DNA of 7,261 nucleotides from Bacteroidales bacterium H10 (GTDB lineage Bacteria > Bacteroidota > Bacteroidia > Bacteroidales > Muribaculaceae): assembly GCA_001701295.1 (NCBI GenBank), contig DAAV01000118.1, positions 222-7,482 of the forward strand. The letters are read 5' to 3'. Below, piece by piece: positions 6,905 to 7,261 of the stretch. The translations under genes were made by a program, and so were the position numbers. Positions within the stretch are counted from its first letter, which is position 1; every line of letters begins with the position of its first letter. The notes under the pieces are model-generated. The model saw only the letters and a list, made by a program, of their open reading frames with translations. It was not told where the DNA came from and did no database searches.

Positions 6905-7261
6905 CTATCGTAATCCTGTAAAAGTACGCCGTGAGGAATATATATAAACAGGTTCAGCCACCATTATCTCCTTTGACCCAGAAGATTGAACAGTAGTTTC
7001 CACTTGTTGAGGCTGCTCATCCCGTTTGACTTCCTCGCCGTTCTTTTCATCGTGCTTTGGTGCAAGTTCTGCGGTAATCTTGCGGTCGAGGGCGGCAAGT
7101 TCGGATTTGAGTTGCTTCAGTTCATCCTCCTTGCCCCATGTCTTTGACACGATGCTTTCAAGGGTCGGGACGTCGGCTTTGAGTTTGGCGGTTCGTTCCT
7201 CATATTGGGCGATGATGCCGGGGATTTTCTCCAGAGCGTTGACGAAGTTCATGCAGGCGGC
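6905..7261 (-). CDS. C-terminal end of a large conjugative-element protein (methylase/helicase type), partial
   Basis: The frame is open from the right edge of the window to a TAG at 6905-6907, giving 118 visible C-terminal residues. The Met codon at 7250-7252 is internal, since the frame continues upstream without a stop. The visible part has a helical, charged, coiled-coil-like segment (NFVNALEKIPGIIAQYEER, then a TWGKEDELKQLKSELAALDRKI run) and a low-complexity Glu/Gln/Val-rich tail. From memory this matches the C-terminal region of the very large N-6 DNA methylase/helicase proteins in Bacteroidales integrative conjugative elements, where the pattern of PGIIA-YE, then KEDELKQLKSE-AALDRKI, precedes the end. 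The catalytic domains would lie outside the window, so they cannot be checked. The gene converges on the phosphate block and ends at a strong terminator. A coding frame is very likely; the family is a moderate-confidence call. Confidence 0.65.
   Translation of the reverse strand, partial: AACMNFVNALEKIPGIIAQYEERTAKLKADVPTLESIVSKTWGKEDELKQLKSELAALDRKITAELAPKHDEKNGEEVKRDEQPQQVETTVQSSGSKEIMVAEPVYIYSSRRTFTGLR

Noticed and set aside
6905..7252. A complete 115-aa minus-strand protein starting at 7252
   Set aside because: The frame stays open to the window edge (Ala-Ala-Cys before this Met), and the residues resemble the C-terminal part of a much larger protein.

Overview
The window looks like a piece of a Bacteroidales genome (Bacteroides, Parabacteroides or Muribaculaceae type). 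The reasons are moderate G+C, A-rich leaders without clear Shine-Dalgarno sequences, promoter elements of the Bacteroidetes -7 type (TTACTTTGC twice; family consensus TAnnTTTG), a PiT transporter with a fused cytoplasmic helical domain, and a right-hand gene resembling the large methylase/helicase proteins of Bacteroidales conjugative elements. The genus cannot be fixed from the sequence alone.

Layout. Positions 12-2582 (+) are a tightly overlapping set: an OmpR/PhoB-type response regulator, a membrane histidine kinase (17-nt overlap) and methylglyoxal synthase (ATGA overlap with the kinase). A 103-nt gap carries an 11-bp-period direct repeat and a -7 element, followed by a PiT-family phosphate transporter with a C-terminal PhoU-like domain (2686-4968) and an intrinsic terminator (5004-5034). 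A second promoter with the same architecture (5078-5114) drives a two-gene unit: a 232-aa membrane-anchored protein that looks like a stand-alone copy of the transporter's C-terminal module, and, through an ATGA overlap, a phosphate-selective-porin (OprO/OprP) family outer-membrane protein (5831-6838). A convergent hairpin (6857-6900) separates this block from the C-terminal end of a minus-strand mobile-element gene that runs off the right edge.

How it may work together (inference). The genes form a compact phosphate-acquisition module: an outer-membrane anion porin, an inner-membrane Pi transporter with one fused and one free PhoU-like domain, a PhoB/PhoR-like sensor pair, and methylglyoxal synthase, which releases Pi from dihydroxyacetone phosphate and in characterised enzymes is inhibited by Pi. 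The two promoters share a 7-4-7 direct repeat placed exactly 10 nt upstream of TTACTTTGC, the geometry expected for a PhoB-type operator. The window therefore suggests an autoregulated phosphate-starvation island, probably cargo of a conjugative element. No Pst ABC system, alkaline phosphatase or integrase is visible.
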